In this document: positions 31,397 to 43,521 of the stretch, one piece after another
Layout of the letters: every line of letters starts with the position of its first letter
Numbering within the stretch: the first letter of the stretch is position 1
Position numbers and translations under genes: made by a program
Notes under the pieces: generated by a model
Database searches by the model: none
What the model was told of the DNA's origin: nothing
Seen by the model: the letters and a program-made list of their open reading frames with translations, nothing else
Assembly (NCBI RefSeq): GCF_000276665.1
Contig: NW_004955425.1
Coordinates: forward strand, 25,962,377-26,026,376
DNA length: 64,000 nucleotides
Direction of reading: 5' to 3'
DNA from: Chinchilla lanigera
Taxonomy: Eukaryota; Chordata; Mammalia; Rodentia; Chinchillidae

Positions 31397-33290
31397 CCCT
31401 CTAAAACCAGGAACAAGAAAGGAATATCCAGTATTGTCACTTTTATTCAGCATAATTCTTGAAATACTAGCTAGAGCAATTAGACAAGAGAAAGAAATAA
31501 AAGGGTTATGGATAGGGAAGGAAGAAGTTAAATTGTTATTTGCAGATGACATCATCCTCTACATAGAAGACCCTAAAAGCTGCACCAAAAGATGCCTAGA
31601 ACTAATAACTAAGTTCAGTAGTATAGCAGGATAGAAAATCAACACTCAAAATTCAATAGCATTTCCGTATACCACTAACAAACTCTCTGAGAGGAAATTT
31701 GGGGAAATAATACCTTTCAAAATAGCATCAAGAAAAATGAAATACTTAGGAATTAACTTAATCAAGGAACTGAAAGACCTCTACAATGAAAACTATAGTA
31801 CTCTGAAAAAGAAGATTGAAGATGACATCAGAAAATGTAAAGATATCCCCTGTTCCTGGATAAGCAGAACCAATATCATTTAAATGGCCATGCTTCCAAA
31901 ACTGTTATAAAGATTTAGTGCAATTCCAATCAAAATACCAATAACCTTTCTTACACAATTGTAGAAAGCAATCCTAAAATTCATGTGGAATCAGGAGAGA
32001 CCTAGAACAGCCAAAGCAGTTCTGGACAACAAGGGCAATCCCTCACTTTAGGTTATACTATAAAGCTACGTTAATCAAACAAACAAAAAAACCAGCATGA
32101 TATTGGCAAAAAACACAGACTTCTGGATCAGTGGAACAGAAGAGAAGATACAGAAGAAACCTCAGGTACACTCAGTTATGCAGTCTTTGACAAAGGGGCC
32201 AAATCCCTTTGTTGGAGGCAAGGCAGCCTCTTTAACAAATGGTGTTGGGAAAACTACCCTATGCTGAAGGTTGAACTTAGATCATATCTCTTATTATTTA
32301 CTAAATTAAAATCAAAATGGGTTGAAGATCTCAATATTAGAATAGGAGCAATTTACTGAAAGACAAAATAGGTAAAACTCTCAAAGACAAAGGGGTAGAC
32401 AATAACTCTCTGAATAAAACCCCAGTTGCACAAGAAATAATAACAAAGATCAACAAATGGGATCATATCAATTTAAAAGGCTTCCACACAGCAGAGGAAA
32501 CCATGGTGAAGAGACAACCTATAGAATGCAAAATAAATTTTGCTGGCATGCCTCAGACAGAGGATTAATATCTAGAATATATAAAGAAAAACAAAAACAA
32601 CAAAAATTATACCCTTCAAACTTACAGACACAATCAAAAACCAAGCATGTGAAATAGAATAGATGCTTTTCAGCTGAAGAAACATGATTGGCCAATAAAT
32701 ACAGGAACAAATGTTCAATATCGCTGGCCATTTGAGAAGTGCAAATTAAAACAACATTAAGATCCCATCTCATTCTACAAAGAATGACTACCATCAAGAA
32801 ATCAACCAATAAAAAATGCTGGTAAGGCTGTGGAAAAAGGAACACTTCCTCATTTTTGGTGGGACCTGATACAATCACAGTGGAATTCAATATGGAGAGT
32901 CTTCAAAAAGCTAAAGATAGAAATTCCATTTGACTCAGGTAGTCTCTTTTTAGGAATCTTCCAAAAAGAGTTAAAAACATCATACTACAGTGATATGTGT
33001 ATACTCATGTTAATAGCAGCACAATTCATAATACCAAAATCTTAGAAACAGCCTACATGCCCATCAACAGATGAATGGAAAAAGAAAATGTGGTGTTTAT
33101 ACCCAATGGAGTACTACTCTTCCATAAAGAAAGATGAACTTGAGTCATATACATGATGCACCTTGAGACCATTATGTTAAGTGAAGTAAATCAGATATTC
33201 AAGCTTGAACATCACGTAGTTTCCCTTATATGAAAAACTAATATATAAAGTATGAAATGAAGGACAGATAATAAGAAAAGGGAGAAAAAG

Positions 33291-34119
33291 TTATTGTATT
33301 CTTAAGTATATTTCTGCTGTTGGTTTCTAGTTTCACTTCAGTATAGTGCGAGAGCTCACTTTGCAGGATTTCTATTTCTTTGGATATGTTAGGTTCTTTA
33401 TCATTGTTCTGAGTATGGTATATTTTGAATAAAAAAATGTCCAGAATAGGAAAATCTGTGAAGATAGAGAGTACCCCAGTGTGTGCCCAGATTTAGCGGG
33501 GAGGGATTGGAAGATGATATCTCATGGGTAGAGTTTCTTGTTTGTGGATAACAAAAATGATCTAACTTTGATTGTGGTCATAGTTATATAACTGTCAATA
33601 TGCTAAAATCTATTGAAACTTACATTTTGTTTGTCAACCACATGCAAAGTTTAGTTTAACAAAGCTATTATTTAAAAAAAAATCTAGTAAATTGTACTGT
33701 GCAATTATGAAAATGGCATTTAGCCTGAACAGTTTAATATCTTGAGAAAATATCCTTGTTATAATGTTCAGTGACAAAAAGCCATAACCTTTGTGTAAAT
33801 AACATGCAAAGTACAAAGACTAAAAGAAAAGGTAAAACATAGTTTTCTCTGGGATATGGAGTATTTCTTTTCTTAATTCTACTTTTCTATATTTTTCAAT
33901 TTTGGCATGAACATACATAAATTTTACAATCAGCTAAAAGGAAATCTATTTTTGTAGGAAGCACTCAAGTATTAATTTATTTATGATTTTATATATTTAT
34001 TATGGATACTTGTTCTTTGAATGAAAATATGATTATGGAGGGAGTATCTGTTCCTGTCACAATCAGAGGGTTGTCCTAAGCCTCCAGCAGGATTGTCTGG
34101 AGGACAAGCGGGCTTGTCA
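33291..34119. other. Unassigned AT-rich sequence
   Basis: 33,300-33,400 ('ttggtttctagtttcacttc') resembles antisense L1 ORF2 and may be a further L1 scrap. The rest shows no recognisable gene or repeat. Confidence 0.4.
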
Positions 34120-34240
34120 GAAAACAAACAGAGGGCTGGGGATTTAGCTCAGCGGCAAAAGCGCCTGCCTGGCAAGCGCAAGGTTGTGAGTTCGGTTCCT
34201 GGTACCAGAGAAAAACCAAAAAAAAAAGGAAAACAAACAG
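34120..34240 (+). repeat. ID SINE with 12-bp target duplication
   Basis: 'ggctggggatttagctcagc', 'gcgcctgcctggcaagcgca' and 'gagttcggttcctggtacca' with an A-rich tail. A perfect GAAAACAAACAG duplication lies at 34120-34131 and 34229-34240. CpGs in boxes A and B are intact, indicating a young copy. Confidence 0.96.
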
Positions 34241-34549
34241 GTAGTTTTGTGACCCACGCAGCACTTTGCCTGTGCAAGGTGTTATTATTCCTGCAAGTGG
34301 AAATCCTGTTACAGAATTCTGTTCAATTCAAATCTTGGAGTAAATGTACCAGGAAAACTCATTTAATAAAGAAATTCTGCAGTATGCATATAGTAAAATG
34401 TACTGTTCAAAATGTGAGTGATCGTTCAATTTGTTTCAGATTTTTATGTGCTAGATTTCCTTAAAGTAGGCTTTAGTTTTAAAATACAGCATGCTGCTCA
34501 AAACTAGAAAAGTCTTCTTTAAAGATATGTATGTATTTGAAATGACACC

Positions 34550-34949
34550 TGTGTCTTAGTTACTTTTCTCTCGTTGCTGAGACAAAATACCCAACGCCCA
34601 AAATGAAAGAAGAAAAGGTTTATTTGGCTCACAGTTTGTGGAGGTTTCAGTCCATACTTGGTTGGCTCCAAGGCAGAAGACAGCAAAGCAACAAGAGCAA
34701 GGGGGAATGGCAGCCGAACAGCAACGCAGCCAGAGCGAAAGGGAGGAATGGTGGCAAGCAGCTTCTTTCCCTGCCTTACATTGTAAACAGGCTACCCCCA
34801 CCTAAGGCGCATGTAGCTCTCACATAATTTCCATGACTTCCTCTTCCACAGGCTCAGGATGTATACAAAGTAAGCACCCTGGCTTCCTGCTGAGTCACTT
34901 AGCCAAACCTCTAGACTCCCCAAGTTGACACAATGTATCAACCATAACA
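34550..34949 (-). mobile_element. MaLR-type solo LTR, antisense
   Basis: Antisense order: 'tgtgtcttagttacttttct', 'gctgagacaaaatacccaac', 'aggtttatttggctcacag' (AATAAA complement), ending 'tatcaaccataaca', which is the complement of the TGTTATGG start of MaLR LTRs. No internal sequence. Confidence 0.82.
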
Positions 34950-35202
34950 ACCTGTTCATAGGAAACAGTATGATATTTCAGTACATGTATACAATGTGTG
35001 ATGATTGGATCAGAGTAATGGGTGAATCCATCTCTTCAAACATTTATCATTTCTGTATGTTGGAAATACTCAAAATCCTCTCTTCTAGCTAACTTGAAAT
35101 ATACAGAAGACTTCCTAGGAGAGAGGAAGACATGAGACCTCAGCCAGTTTGTCTACTGCCTGGTTTTTCCCTTGTCCTGGTTTTCTTGTCCCCACCCCCC
35201 AG

Positions 35203-35351
35203 CATTCCTGTTTTTTTTTTTTTGTTGTTGTTTTTTTGGTTTTTTTTTTGGTTTTGGTTTTTCTCCGGTACCAGGAACCGAACTCACAACCTTGTGCTTG
35301 CCAGGCAGGCGCTTTGCCGCTGAGCTAAATCCCCAGCCCCTCATTCCTGTT
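35203..35351 (-). repeat. ID SINE, antisense, with target duplication
   Basis: A poly(T)/GTTG-rich head and then 'ctccggtaccaggaaccgaa...ctgagctaaatccccagcccc'. A 10-bp CATTCCTGTT duplication lies at 35203-35212 and 35342-35351. Confidence 0.94.
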
Positions 35352-38300
35352 GATGTCTACATTTTCATTCTTATTCAGAGGGTAACTCTTGGGGTGAAGG
35401 GTGTAGATTTCAATTTATGTTCAGCTTCTGGAATCTCACGAATGTTTTATTACAAGTGCAAGGAAGGGATGTGTGAGTGGCCCCAGTCAATACCAACAGA
35501 CACTGCAGCTGCCGTGGCTTGGTCTGGGATGCAGGTGGAGGTATGCAGACACCACTCCAGCCGCTGTTTTCTCTGTACCAGGAGGATGCTGCCCCTTCCC
35601 CCATTTCTTTCTAGAGCCAATCATCTTCTTCCTGTCCACGACTTACTCTTTGAGCCTGGCCATAGGTGCTTCTCTGGCTGACTTTGGTTTTTCTCAAATT
35701 GGGATTTGCTAGTTCCCAAGGACCAGAGGCCTCGCTAATGGGATCTGGTAGTTCTGAGACAGTGTTTAGGAGGTTTCTTTAGTGATTCTGTCAGTTATAA
35801 AAGCAAACGTCTTTTGGTGCAATAATTCCAAGTGGAAAGGCATTTTCTTGGAATGAGTTTCGCTTTAGGATTGCGTTTGGCTGCTGTTAGAAAGAGCTGG
35901 CACAACAAAGGGTAGGGTGGGAGAACTAGTTCTCATTTTCCCCACCTATCCAGAAGTCTGGAGGTGGGTGGCTGCCGGCTTGATTCCCTGGCTTAATGAT
36001 ACTATAGTTCACTTCTCTGCGGTTCCCTTGTCTCGTCCTCCACTGCTACCAGCTAGTTGTGGCAGCTCCTAGCACCCCGGTCTGCAGTCAAAGCAGAAAG
36101 AAGGAAAGAGCCGGCATCAGTCCATGGGCCTCTTCTAACAGAAAAGCAAAAGGTTCCCAGATGCCTCGTTGCACATTTCCTGGGCACAGGTGGAGCCATA
36201 CAGCTACTCCTGGTGCAAGGAGGCTGGGAACTCAGCTACGTGGTAAAGGGAGCAGGACTGCTATAGTTGGTTTGGCGCAATCACCGTTCATTACTTAGGG
36301 CTGAACATATTGTTTGGAATGAAATCAGTGACTGTTCTCAAGGAGAAAGGCATACAATGTGTGGGCCTCTGTACTATTTCCACTTCCTCTTGCTTCCCTC
36401 CCCAAGTGCTGCTTTTGTTTCCTTTTATGAAGGTTAAAGCCTTTTCTCCCTTTGCTTCTTGCTGACATGACGTGATTTCCTCCTGAGCTTGGGCCTCCCC
36501 TCTGCCTCCATGGCGTCAGGTGGAGAGTGTGGCCTCCTCCGCTCCTGCCTGCCCTTCCTCTGCAGGGTGGAAAAGAACATTACTGAGGGGCTGGCTTCGG
36601 CTCAGAGGTCTGATATCAAATTCCAGATATTTATCAAACATTTAAGGCTTAAATATCAGTTAGTCTCATCAGTATCACTTTCCTGGGTTATAGAAGAGCA
36701 TTCCTGCTCAGCTGACAATAGAGCAATACAGGGTTTTTTGTTTGTTTGTTTTCTTGAAGGCTCCCAGAGTTAAGTGTTGGCTGGTTGAAAAGATAAAAGA
36801 GAAAAAATTCAGCAAAATCCTTGCTTTATCCCAGAGCAAGAGTGAGGTTCACTCTCCAGTTCTTAACGCTTGCTCCTCTTTGACTGGTCCCCCACCCCGC
36901 TTTCACTCCATATTCACGTCTGCTAGACACCTTCCTGTCTTCTTTTTTGCCTCCCTTTTTGTCCCTTCTTCTTTCTTTCAAGTCTTCTGCTGACCAGAAC
37001 CTCCAGCTGCCTCGTGACCCCTGTGAAGTCAGAATCACTTTTGGTTTCCCCTTCACTGGTTCTGCTTTCCTGAGGCAAAGTTTCCTTATCTCCCTTGGGC
37101 TCAGCCCTCTCTGCGCCATGCCCCGGGGAGCATGTCCTACACAGCACGTTCCAGAGTTAATGTGCCTGGCCCTGCCATGGTCTGCTGGGCAGACTGAGAC
37201 ATCAGGCATGGTCTGTTCTGTTCTCTGGTTTGCTATGAACATTATGAGGCCTTAGGCAGGTGATTTAATTTGGCTGAAAAATTAAGACTGCCCTGGGAAA
37301 TAATTTTGAACTTCAGTGTTCTTAAAGTCCACTGGGATTTACTGATGCAAATATTACATGAGTACCAAGGATGTGTGTGCTCCTACTTTAGAAGTCTTCT
37401 TTCCCGGACAAAAGCTTTTCAGTGTGTTATAAAAACAAATGGAAAGAAGGAGCTTCAGACTGCACAGAAGGGAAACAACTTTCAGCAGAAGCCTCCAGCT
37501 TGGAGGGCACAGAGCCCAAAGCTGCCCTCACTTCTGACACCAGCTGCAAGCTTGGGGCTCCCCGAGCCATGCTCTGGTTCGGTGATTGACTAGACAGAAG
37601 TACAGAAGCCATGGAAAGCTATCTATGCATCGTTCCTTTTTATCAAAGGACAAGAACACAGACCAAAATTAGGCAGAGGAGGAGGCATGTAGGGTGGAGT
37701 CTGGGAAGGTCCTGAGGTGAGGTTCTGGCGATCTGAGGCCACGTCACACTCCCCACATCCGTGTGTGCCCCCACATGGGGAGCAGAACCTGCCCGAGAGG
37801 TCACCTGAGCCTGTGTGTTGAGATGTCGCAGTGAGACCCCAGTACGTACGCATGGTTGAGTCATCACCTCCCTGGCTGATCTCAGCTCCAGGTCCGCAAT
37901 TCCAAGTGACAGAGGCCCCACTCTCGGCCACTTCGTCTCCCTGGTGTGGCCAGCTCTCACCCAAAAACCACAGTGTGGCTTGTCTAACTCTAAGAACTGG
38001 TAGGTCCAGGCCCTTCTGTAACCAAAGACAGAAGCTGAGGGCAAAGGTCAGCCTCCTCAGGGCAGTACCACATTCACACACAGGGTGCTTTGGTTTTTAC
38101 TCCTTATATGATACGGTAGCCCCTCAGAATCTCACAGGGGAGCGGGCAACAGGGACCTGGAGACAGCGGGCTGTTCGTGGGCTCCCCCAGGGCACAGACA
38201 CCAGCATGGGGAAAGAACAAGGACTGCATACTCAGTATTTCAGGATGCCCAGGTCCTGGTTGAGGCCGAGGAACGTGGGTCTGCCCTGGAGATTTTGGCG

Positions 38301-38589
38301 AGCAAAGGCTTAAGGGACTCAAAGAGACCTGCAGCTTGAGTGGGAAACCGGATGGGAAAACCTGGCCTTTCTTTGCTCAGAAGGGTCAGATAAGCTGTGG
38401 GGGCACAGAGGACATCCTGAAGCCTGGAGGCCGAGTCAGTCACAGCACCAGCAAAAGCAAAGTGCAGGACACAGAGGTTTACTAGAAAACGGGATCACAC
38501 AAATGACTAGCGTCAAGTTTAAAAGAGAAATACATTCTTAATCAAGAATTGTCAGCCTTCCAAAAAGATTTCACTGAATAATTAATTAT
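35352..38589. other. Unique sequence, nothing recognised
   Basis: About 3.2 kb without a recognised repeat. Open frames of up to about 160 codons (e.g. 37,831-38,313) overlap on both strands, resemble no known family, and have no obvious splice or start context. No RNA gene seen. Confidence 0.45.
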
Positions 38590-39013
38590 TGTTATGGTTT
38601 AGATCTAAAATGTCCCTCAAATTCTTATGTGTACGGAAGACAACCGAACCATGGGTGCTCAATCCACTGATGAGTCCATAGGTGAATTTACAGTTAGGAG
38701 GTGGGGCCTGGGCGTCAGAGGCGGGCCTGGGGGCGGGGCCTGAGCAGCAGGGGCGGGCTTGGGGCGGGGCCTGTACATCAGAGGCGGGCCTGGCCTGTGG
38801 CCAGAGGGAGCACCTCCCTCCCCAGCACCTCCCTTCTCTCTGCTTTCTGGATGCCCAGATGTGACCAGCTTTCCTCTGCAGGTCCTTCCACTGTGCGGTT
38901 TCTTCCTTGGCACCAGCTGATTATGGACTAAAAATGTAGAACAAAAGAAATCTCTCCCCTTTACGTCGTGACTGATGGTATTTTGTCCCACCAATGAGAA
39001 AGTGACTAAAAAA
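38590..39013 (+). mobile_element. MaLR-type solo LTR with expanded GC-box repeats
   Basis: Starts TGTTATGGTTTAGATCTAAA followed by 'atgtccctcaaattcttatg', and ends 'ggtattttgtcccaccaatg' then 'agaaagtgactaaaa'. A 5-bp ATTAT duplication (38585-38589 and 39014-39018) matches the 5-bp target size of this class. The segment 38702-38792 holds about three degenerate ~30-bp units, each with a GGGCGGGGCC- or GAGGCGGGCC-like GC box. Confidence 0.85.
38702..38792 (+). repeat. ~30-bp x 3 GC-rich tandem repeat inside the LTR
   Basis: Units end in 'gaggcgggcctgg', 'aggggcgggcttg' and 'gaggcgggcctgg', with 'gggcggggcctg' at unit starts. Several overlapping Sp1-type GC boxes result. Confidence 0.85.
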
Positions 39014-39019
39014 ATTATG

Positions 39020-39480
39020 AATCATTCACTTACTGTTCAATGAGTACTTAGGGGGCATTTGCCACGTCCATGCCACGTCCTAAGTGATGAGGGTTCAGCA
39101 GACAGCAAGCCAGACAAAGGCTGGCTTCCTAATGGGGATAGAAATAACACGTTTACAGTGTGCGGAGGTGATATGTATCCTGGAGGAAGGTAAAGAAAGG
39201 CACAGGGAGGGAAGAGGAGAGGTTTTGTCTTACACTACTCAGGAGATGGCTGAGGAGAGATTAGAGTAAAAGGAGGGGCCAGTTGTGTGCGGATTTGTGG
39301 AAGAGCTGAATAGGCAGAAGGACAGAAAGTGCAAAGGTCCTGAGGCTGGACAGTGCTTGGTATCTGGGGACACACAAGGTAGCTGGTGTGGCTGGAGCAG
39401 AGATGAGGCCATATAAACAGGAGATGGAAGCCACCGAAGGACGTGAACTGTCAGTGCACGAGGCTGGGACAGCCAGGTTC
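39020..39480 (+). repeat. Ancient mammalian interspersed repeat (L2-like)
   Basis: 'caatgagtacttagggggca', 'gatgagggttcagcagacag', 'gtgcaaaggtcctgaggctg' and 'agctggtgtggctggagcag' occur in the order of a well-known old LINE-type repeat. The family name is from memory and uncertain. Confidence 0.5.
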
Positions 39481-40140
39481 ACATGCGTGCCCCTCCCGTC
39501 CATAGCCTGGAAGGCCCTGCAGCTCCTGTTCCTGTCCTTGAGCTGACCAGGGTAACTGTGGCAGAGAACACTGATTCGCACCTGAAAGGTCGTGCAGTGA
39601 AATGAAACCCAGCGCTACCAGGGCAGGGCTGGCCAGCTAGGAGGCCGCAGCGGCAAGTCCTGCGCCCAGGAGCTCTGCAGGAGAGACTCCCGGGATGCCA
39701 CGCAGTGCCTCGCACTCCCTTGAGGCTGCTCCCAGGGAGTGCGGGCGGCACAGGCAGGGCTCCGCGCAGCTGGGTTGGTGTTTCTCCTAGACGCAGTTCA
39801 GCCCAGCTGAGACCGACGCCAAGGCTGCCCAGCTTTAGTCAGGCTTCGTTTTGTTCAGAGTGCCCTTGACTGATGAACTAGATATCAAATAGCCCTTTCT
39901 CACCAAAGAAATGTTTTCTTATTTCCCCGAAGAATTGGAAAAAAACCCTCTGCTTCTCTTTAGAATATTTATGCAACAGGTAACTCCAGCTGGAGTCTCA
40001 GATGTGCCACTGACAGCAATAGGAACACAGTCAGCGCCAGATCTTCCCTGTACCTCTCTGAGATACACGGAGGTAGTGAGTAAGAGAATTCCACGCAGCA
40101 GTCTTGAGAAGTGATGCCGTCATGGAATGAGAAGCCAGTC
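39481..40140. other. Unique sequence, nothing recognised
   Basis: Short frames only. A mild CpG rise at about 39,580-39,800 is not strong enough to call an island. Confidence 0.4.
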
Positions 40141-40145
40141 TCGCT

Positions 40146-40296
40146 CTTTCTTTTTTGAGACAGGTCTTGCTATGTAGTCCAAGATGGACTTGAACTCACC
40201 TTGTGGTCCAGGATGGCCTCAAACTCATGGCAATCTCCCTGCCTCAGTCTCCTGAGTGCTGGGATTACAGGTGTGTACCACCACACCTGGCAACCA
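40146..40296 (-). repeat. B1 SINE, antisense
   Basis: 'ttttttgagacaggtcttgc', 'gtagtccaagatggacttga' / 'ggtccaggatggcctcaaac' (internal duplication) and 'gctgggattacaggtgtgta'. Confidence 0.9.
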
Positions 40297-40302
40297 GTCA
40301 TT

Positions 40303-40323
40303 ATTATTATTATTATTATTTTG
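40303..40323. repeat. (ATT)n microsatellite at the A-tail of a B1
   Basis: About seven TTA units directly before the poly(T) of the next antisense B1, i.e. within its A-rich tail. Confidence 0.9.
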
Positions 40324-40475
40324 ATCTTTTTGAGACAAGGTCTCACTGTGCAGTTCAGGATGGGCTTGAGCTCATTTTGTAGCCCAGGCTGGCCTTGAAC
40401 TCACAACGATCCTCCTGCCTCAGCCTCCCAAGTGCTGGGATTACAGGCGTGTACTACCATGCCCAACCACCAGTC
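40324..40475 (-). repeat. B1 SINE, antisense
   Basis: 'ttttgagacaaggtctcact', 'gtagcccaggctggccttga', 'gcctcagcctcccaagtgct' and 'gggattacaggcgtgtacta'. Adjacent to and in tandem orientation with the preceding B1. Confidence 0.92.
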
Positions 40476-40619
40476 ATTATTTTAACTGATTAACTTTCTT
40501 TTAATCATCAATTTGGACACTAGCATGTTCACTAAATATATGTGGAAAATTTAAGAAATTGTTAAAATGAATGATTCTATCCAGTAGCATTTTAGTGGGT
40601 CACAAATGTGAATGTCTCT

Positions 40620-40654
40620 ATCATCTATATCTATCTATCTATCTATCTATATAT
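40620..40654. repeat. (TATC)n microsatellite
   Basis: Short run of ATCT units, slightly imperfect. Confidence 0.9.
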
Positions 40655-40657
40655 CTA

Positions 40658-40832
40658 ATTGTACTGAAGATTGAACCCCGGATACTGAGCTATATCCAGA
40701 TCCCTGTTCATTTCGTTTTTGCAATAAGATCTTGTCAAGTTGCCCAAGCTGGCCTTGAACCTGTGATCTTCCTGTCATGGCCTCCCAAGAAGCTGGGATT
40801 ACAGGTGTGCACCACCATGCTGGCTCTGTAGT
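40658..40832 (-). repeat. B1-dID-like composite SINE, antisense
   Basis: An antisense ID-like part ('gaagattgaaccccggatac', 'tgagctatatcc') is followed by an antisense B1-like part ('caataagatcttgtcaagtt', 'gcccaagctggccttgaacc', 'gctgggattacaggtgtgca'). Confidence 0.72.
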
Positions 40833-43520
40833 TCCATTTGAGTTAAAAATACAAAATATGTACATCAGCGTGAAGCAAGTTTGGTCAAATTACTAGAATC
40901 TCTTTTTTACTCCTTGAGGCAAGAAAGACAGGGGAAATTTTACTTCTCTTTCATGTCTGAGAACTGTAGCATATATCAAGTTATCTAATGTTTACTGAAG
41001 CTATAACATAAATGCACACCAGTAACATATGGGTGGCCACAAAAATCTTTCTATGATGTTGAAGTTTTAGAAAACACATAAGGCAACAAGAACAAGTGTG
41101 CTGTGCTGTGGAAAGGGGCTTGGCTCCCTTAAAAATAACACACTCTGAATTTTTTCATTGCTTAAAGTCATTTGCATTTAATAATAGCGCTGGGCCTAAT
41201 TGTGTGAATTAGCATGAAGACCGATTGCTGACTAGTTGTAACTGGCTTTGCTGTACAATCATGAGCACAATCTTTATAGGTACTGAAAGAGCAACAATTC
41301 AAAGTCTAAAATGCTATTCAAAGTGAAAGGGAAAAAAAGTATAATGCTTGCAGGGGTGTGTCCACGTTTACCCAGGAATCAGAACATTTCTTTGAAGCAT
41401 GGTGTTCTTATCACAGCCCTTAGTAGTTCCTGCTGTAAAAAACCATGTCATCTCCTACCCTTTAGTCAACAGACACTGGGTGCTGTTGCCAGTGGAAACC
41501 AAGGAGCTGCTGGTGTGGCTTTCCAGGTGCCTCCCTTCCTCTCCACTCCCCTGGAAGGAGCCACTTGTTCCTAGGCCCCAGCTGCCACCCCAGGCAGGTG
41601 GGATCTAAGTCCCTCTTGCCACCTCAGACCCCTGGTGTCTATCTCCCAGGGATTTAGCAGTACTCAGCTATGTCCGTACCTGCCCAATGGTCCCTGCCAC
41701 TGACCCAGCCCCCTCAAGATCTATGGATCCCCCTTCCCGGCTCTCTCCAGGCACTCATAACCTCCTTCGATAGATCCAGAGCTGCACCCTTGGCCCTGGC
41801 CTTGTGCCCCTCTAGCACACATGCTCCCCACACATTCTGGTGTTCTGTCCTACATCTTCCATCACGTCTCTCCAGTCTAAACTTCTGGAGCTCTGTGGTT
41901 TCCTGCTCTGTGTCTTGCAGAGCTGCATTCCTTGGGGCCTCTTCCTCTTCACCTGCTCATCACCTCACTCCTGTAATCAGCTCCAAATTACCTCCTCCTG
42001 GGACCTCCCTGACCTCTCCCAGAGCGTCCAGCACTCTCTTACAACACATGCCATGTGTGGATATGTGGGCTTCCCTCAACAGCTGAGGGCTGCTCGCCTT
42101 CCAGGGAGAGGCTCTGTGTGACTCTGGTGACAGCTGGCTTCTGTGACATTGTCTCTTGCAAAGCCTCCTACTTGGGTGCAATCTGCAGCACCTGGTGGCA
42201 CCTGCTGGTTGAGCTGCAGAATTCCTGCCCTCACTTCAGACTTCCTGAATCCATATGCAGCCACAAGTCCCCCTGGTGACCTGGGTGTACCTGCAAGTTG
42301 GAGATGTGCTGGTATGAAGGAATACCTGCTAAAAACTCTTGTGTACAGTTGTTTTCACTGGGGCATGTTCTAGAAATGCATCCTTCCTCATATTACTCTG
42401 GGCATGTCATCTGAACTGGCTCCTCCTGTCCACACCACGTGCCAGTTGAGGGCAGCTTTGCCAGGGAGAGCCAGCAGGACTTACTGTCTGTGCAAGGGAG
42501 CTACCTGAGCTTGGTGTTTGTGAAGTCAGTGACAGGCTTGTCCTGTGTTGTACAGGAAGGTAAGGCAGGTTCCGGCTCCGGAGGGTGTGTCCTGTTGACC
42601 TCCCTTACCAGACACACAGTGGGTGTGCAGGAAATGTTTGCCGTTGGGTTTCAGTGTAGGCTCAGATGTGGTTCTTACAATGGCTTGTTGCTCTAGATAA
42701 GCAGTGTCCTGAGTAATCCTGCAGAGTTTCACAGAAGCAGTTTATTTACTTGTGACTGAGCCACAATTCCCGGACTTGGTCAGGGCTTGAAGGCATTGCT
42801 TTTGGGCAAAATTAACTACAACATGAATGTCCACATCAACCTCACCACAACTGCCATGGAAGCTTTGGCTGGTAAACTACAAGTCCATTTCTGTACACTC
42901 AAGAAAGCTGTGTGGAATATTTCCAACTGGAGTCCTGTGAGAATAGACCCCTGGTTATCTCGCAACCTTGGCTGGAAAGTTTCCCTTTGTTTCCAGATGA
43001 CCCAATTGTTTCATAGACTTTGGGTTTAACTGCTTCAGGTGAGTGGGGAAACCTGCTGTCTGTTGCTCCATCTTACCCAAAGGGAAGCTGTCCCCATGCT
43101 GATATTTTTTACATAGCATTTTTGTAGTGTTTTAATCATCACTAAATTACCCAGGAGTGTAAACTGAGGGACAGTTCTTTGTTTTTTTTTTTTTTTTTTT
43201 TTTTTTTGCTTTTGGATCTTTAGCAAGAGTTAATCATTTTGTAAAATTAAAAAAAAACTACTGACGTAATTGAAGTCAGGACACTTGAGCGGCCAAAACA
43301 CTGGTGAGGCTGTCTTTTTTTGTAGATGCAGATGCACAGTAATTATGCACAGATGGTGAACACTGGCACCCTTTATGACGTCTTTTAGGGGAGTCATGCT
43401 GGGCCATTCACATGTTTATCTGCATTCATTCTCATAGTATTATTTTTTGTATTCACATATTTGAGTGCACATGATTTTATTATTGTAATCCTTGGGTTTC
43501 TCCCTTATATTGCCATTAAG
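40833..43520. other. Mostly unique sequence; candidate conserved block near 41,150-41,280
   Basis: No gene recognised. 41,150-41,280 is AT-rich with 'tcatttgcatttaataatag' and looks like a homeodomain/POU-bound element (see findings). About 41,800-42,050 has L2-like phrases ('cctgggacctccctgacctc'). A poly(T) run lies at 43,179-43,207. Frames up to about 138 codons show no family. Confidence 0.45.
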
Positions 43521-43521
43521 G

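Larger units (their letters stand above)
25836..33290 (+). mobile_element. Degraded L1 carrying four nested insertions
   Basis: Split into pieces, this is one L1 in + orientation. At 25,855-26,030 is the ORF1 C-terminus (LQEDFKDMLERD). At 26,130-26,475 is the ORF2 endonuclease start (VNGLNSPVKRHSLTEWI, then TQETHL). 26,780-27,097 and 27,441-28,700 hold further ORF2. 31,397-32,650 holds the reverse-transcriptase end with [14 protein letters not shown] (the FADD catalytic motif of L1 RT). 32,650-33,060 is the ORF2 C-terminus, and 33,060-33,290 the 3' end. Interruptions are an L1 tail (26,480-26,778), LTR B (27,100-27,440), a MaLR-like provirus (28,702-30,965) and LTR B again (31,057-31,396). 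Numerous stops and frameshifts make it inactive. Confidence 0.85.

Noticed and set aside
31380..31634. Open frame with a reverse-transcriptase FADD motif
   Set aside because: It is a piece of the broken L1 ORF2, not a separate gene.
34134..34210. tRNA gene-like A and B boxes in ID elements
   Set aside because: These are SINEs with poly(A) tails and target duplications. The sequences do not fold into a complete tRNA and are present in many copies.
40146..40832. Tandem series of similar units suggesting an array
   Set aside because: They are three independent antisense SINE insertions separated by microsatellites. There is no CRISPR-like regular spacing, and none is expected in a mammal.
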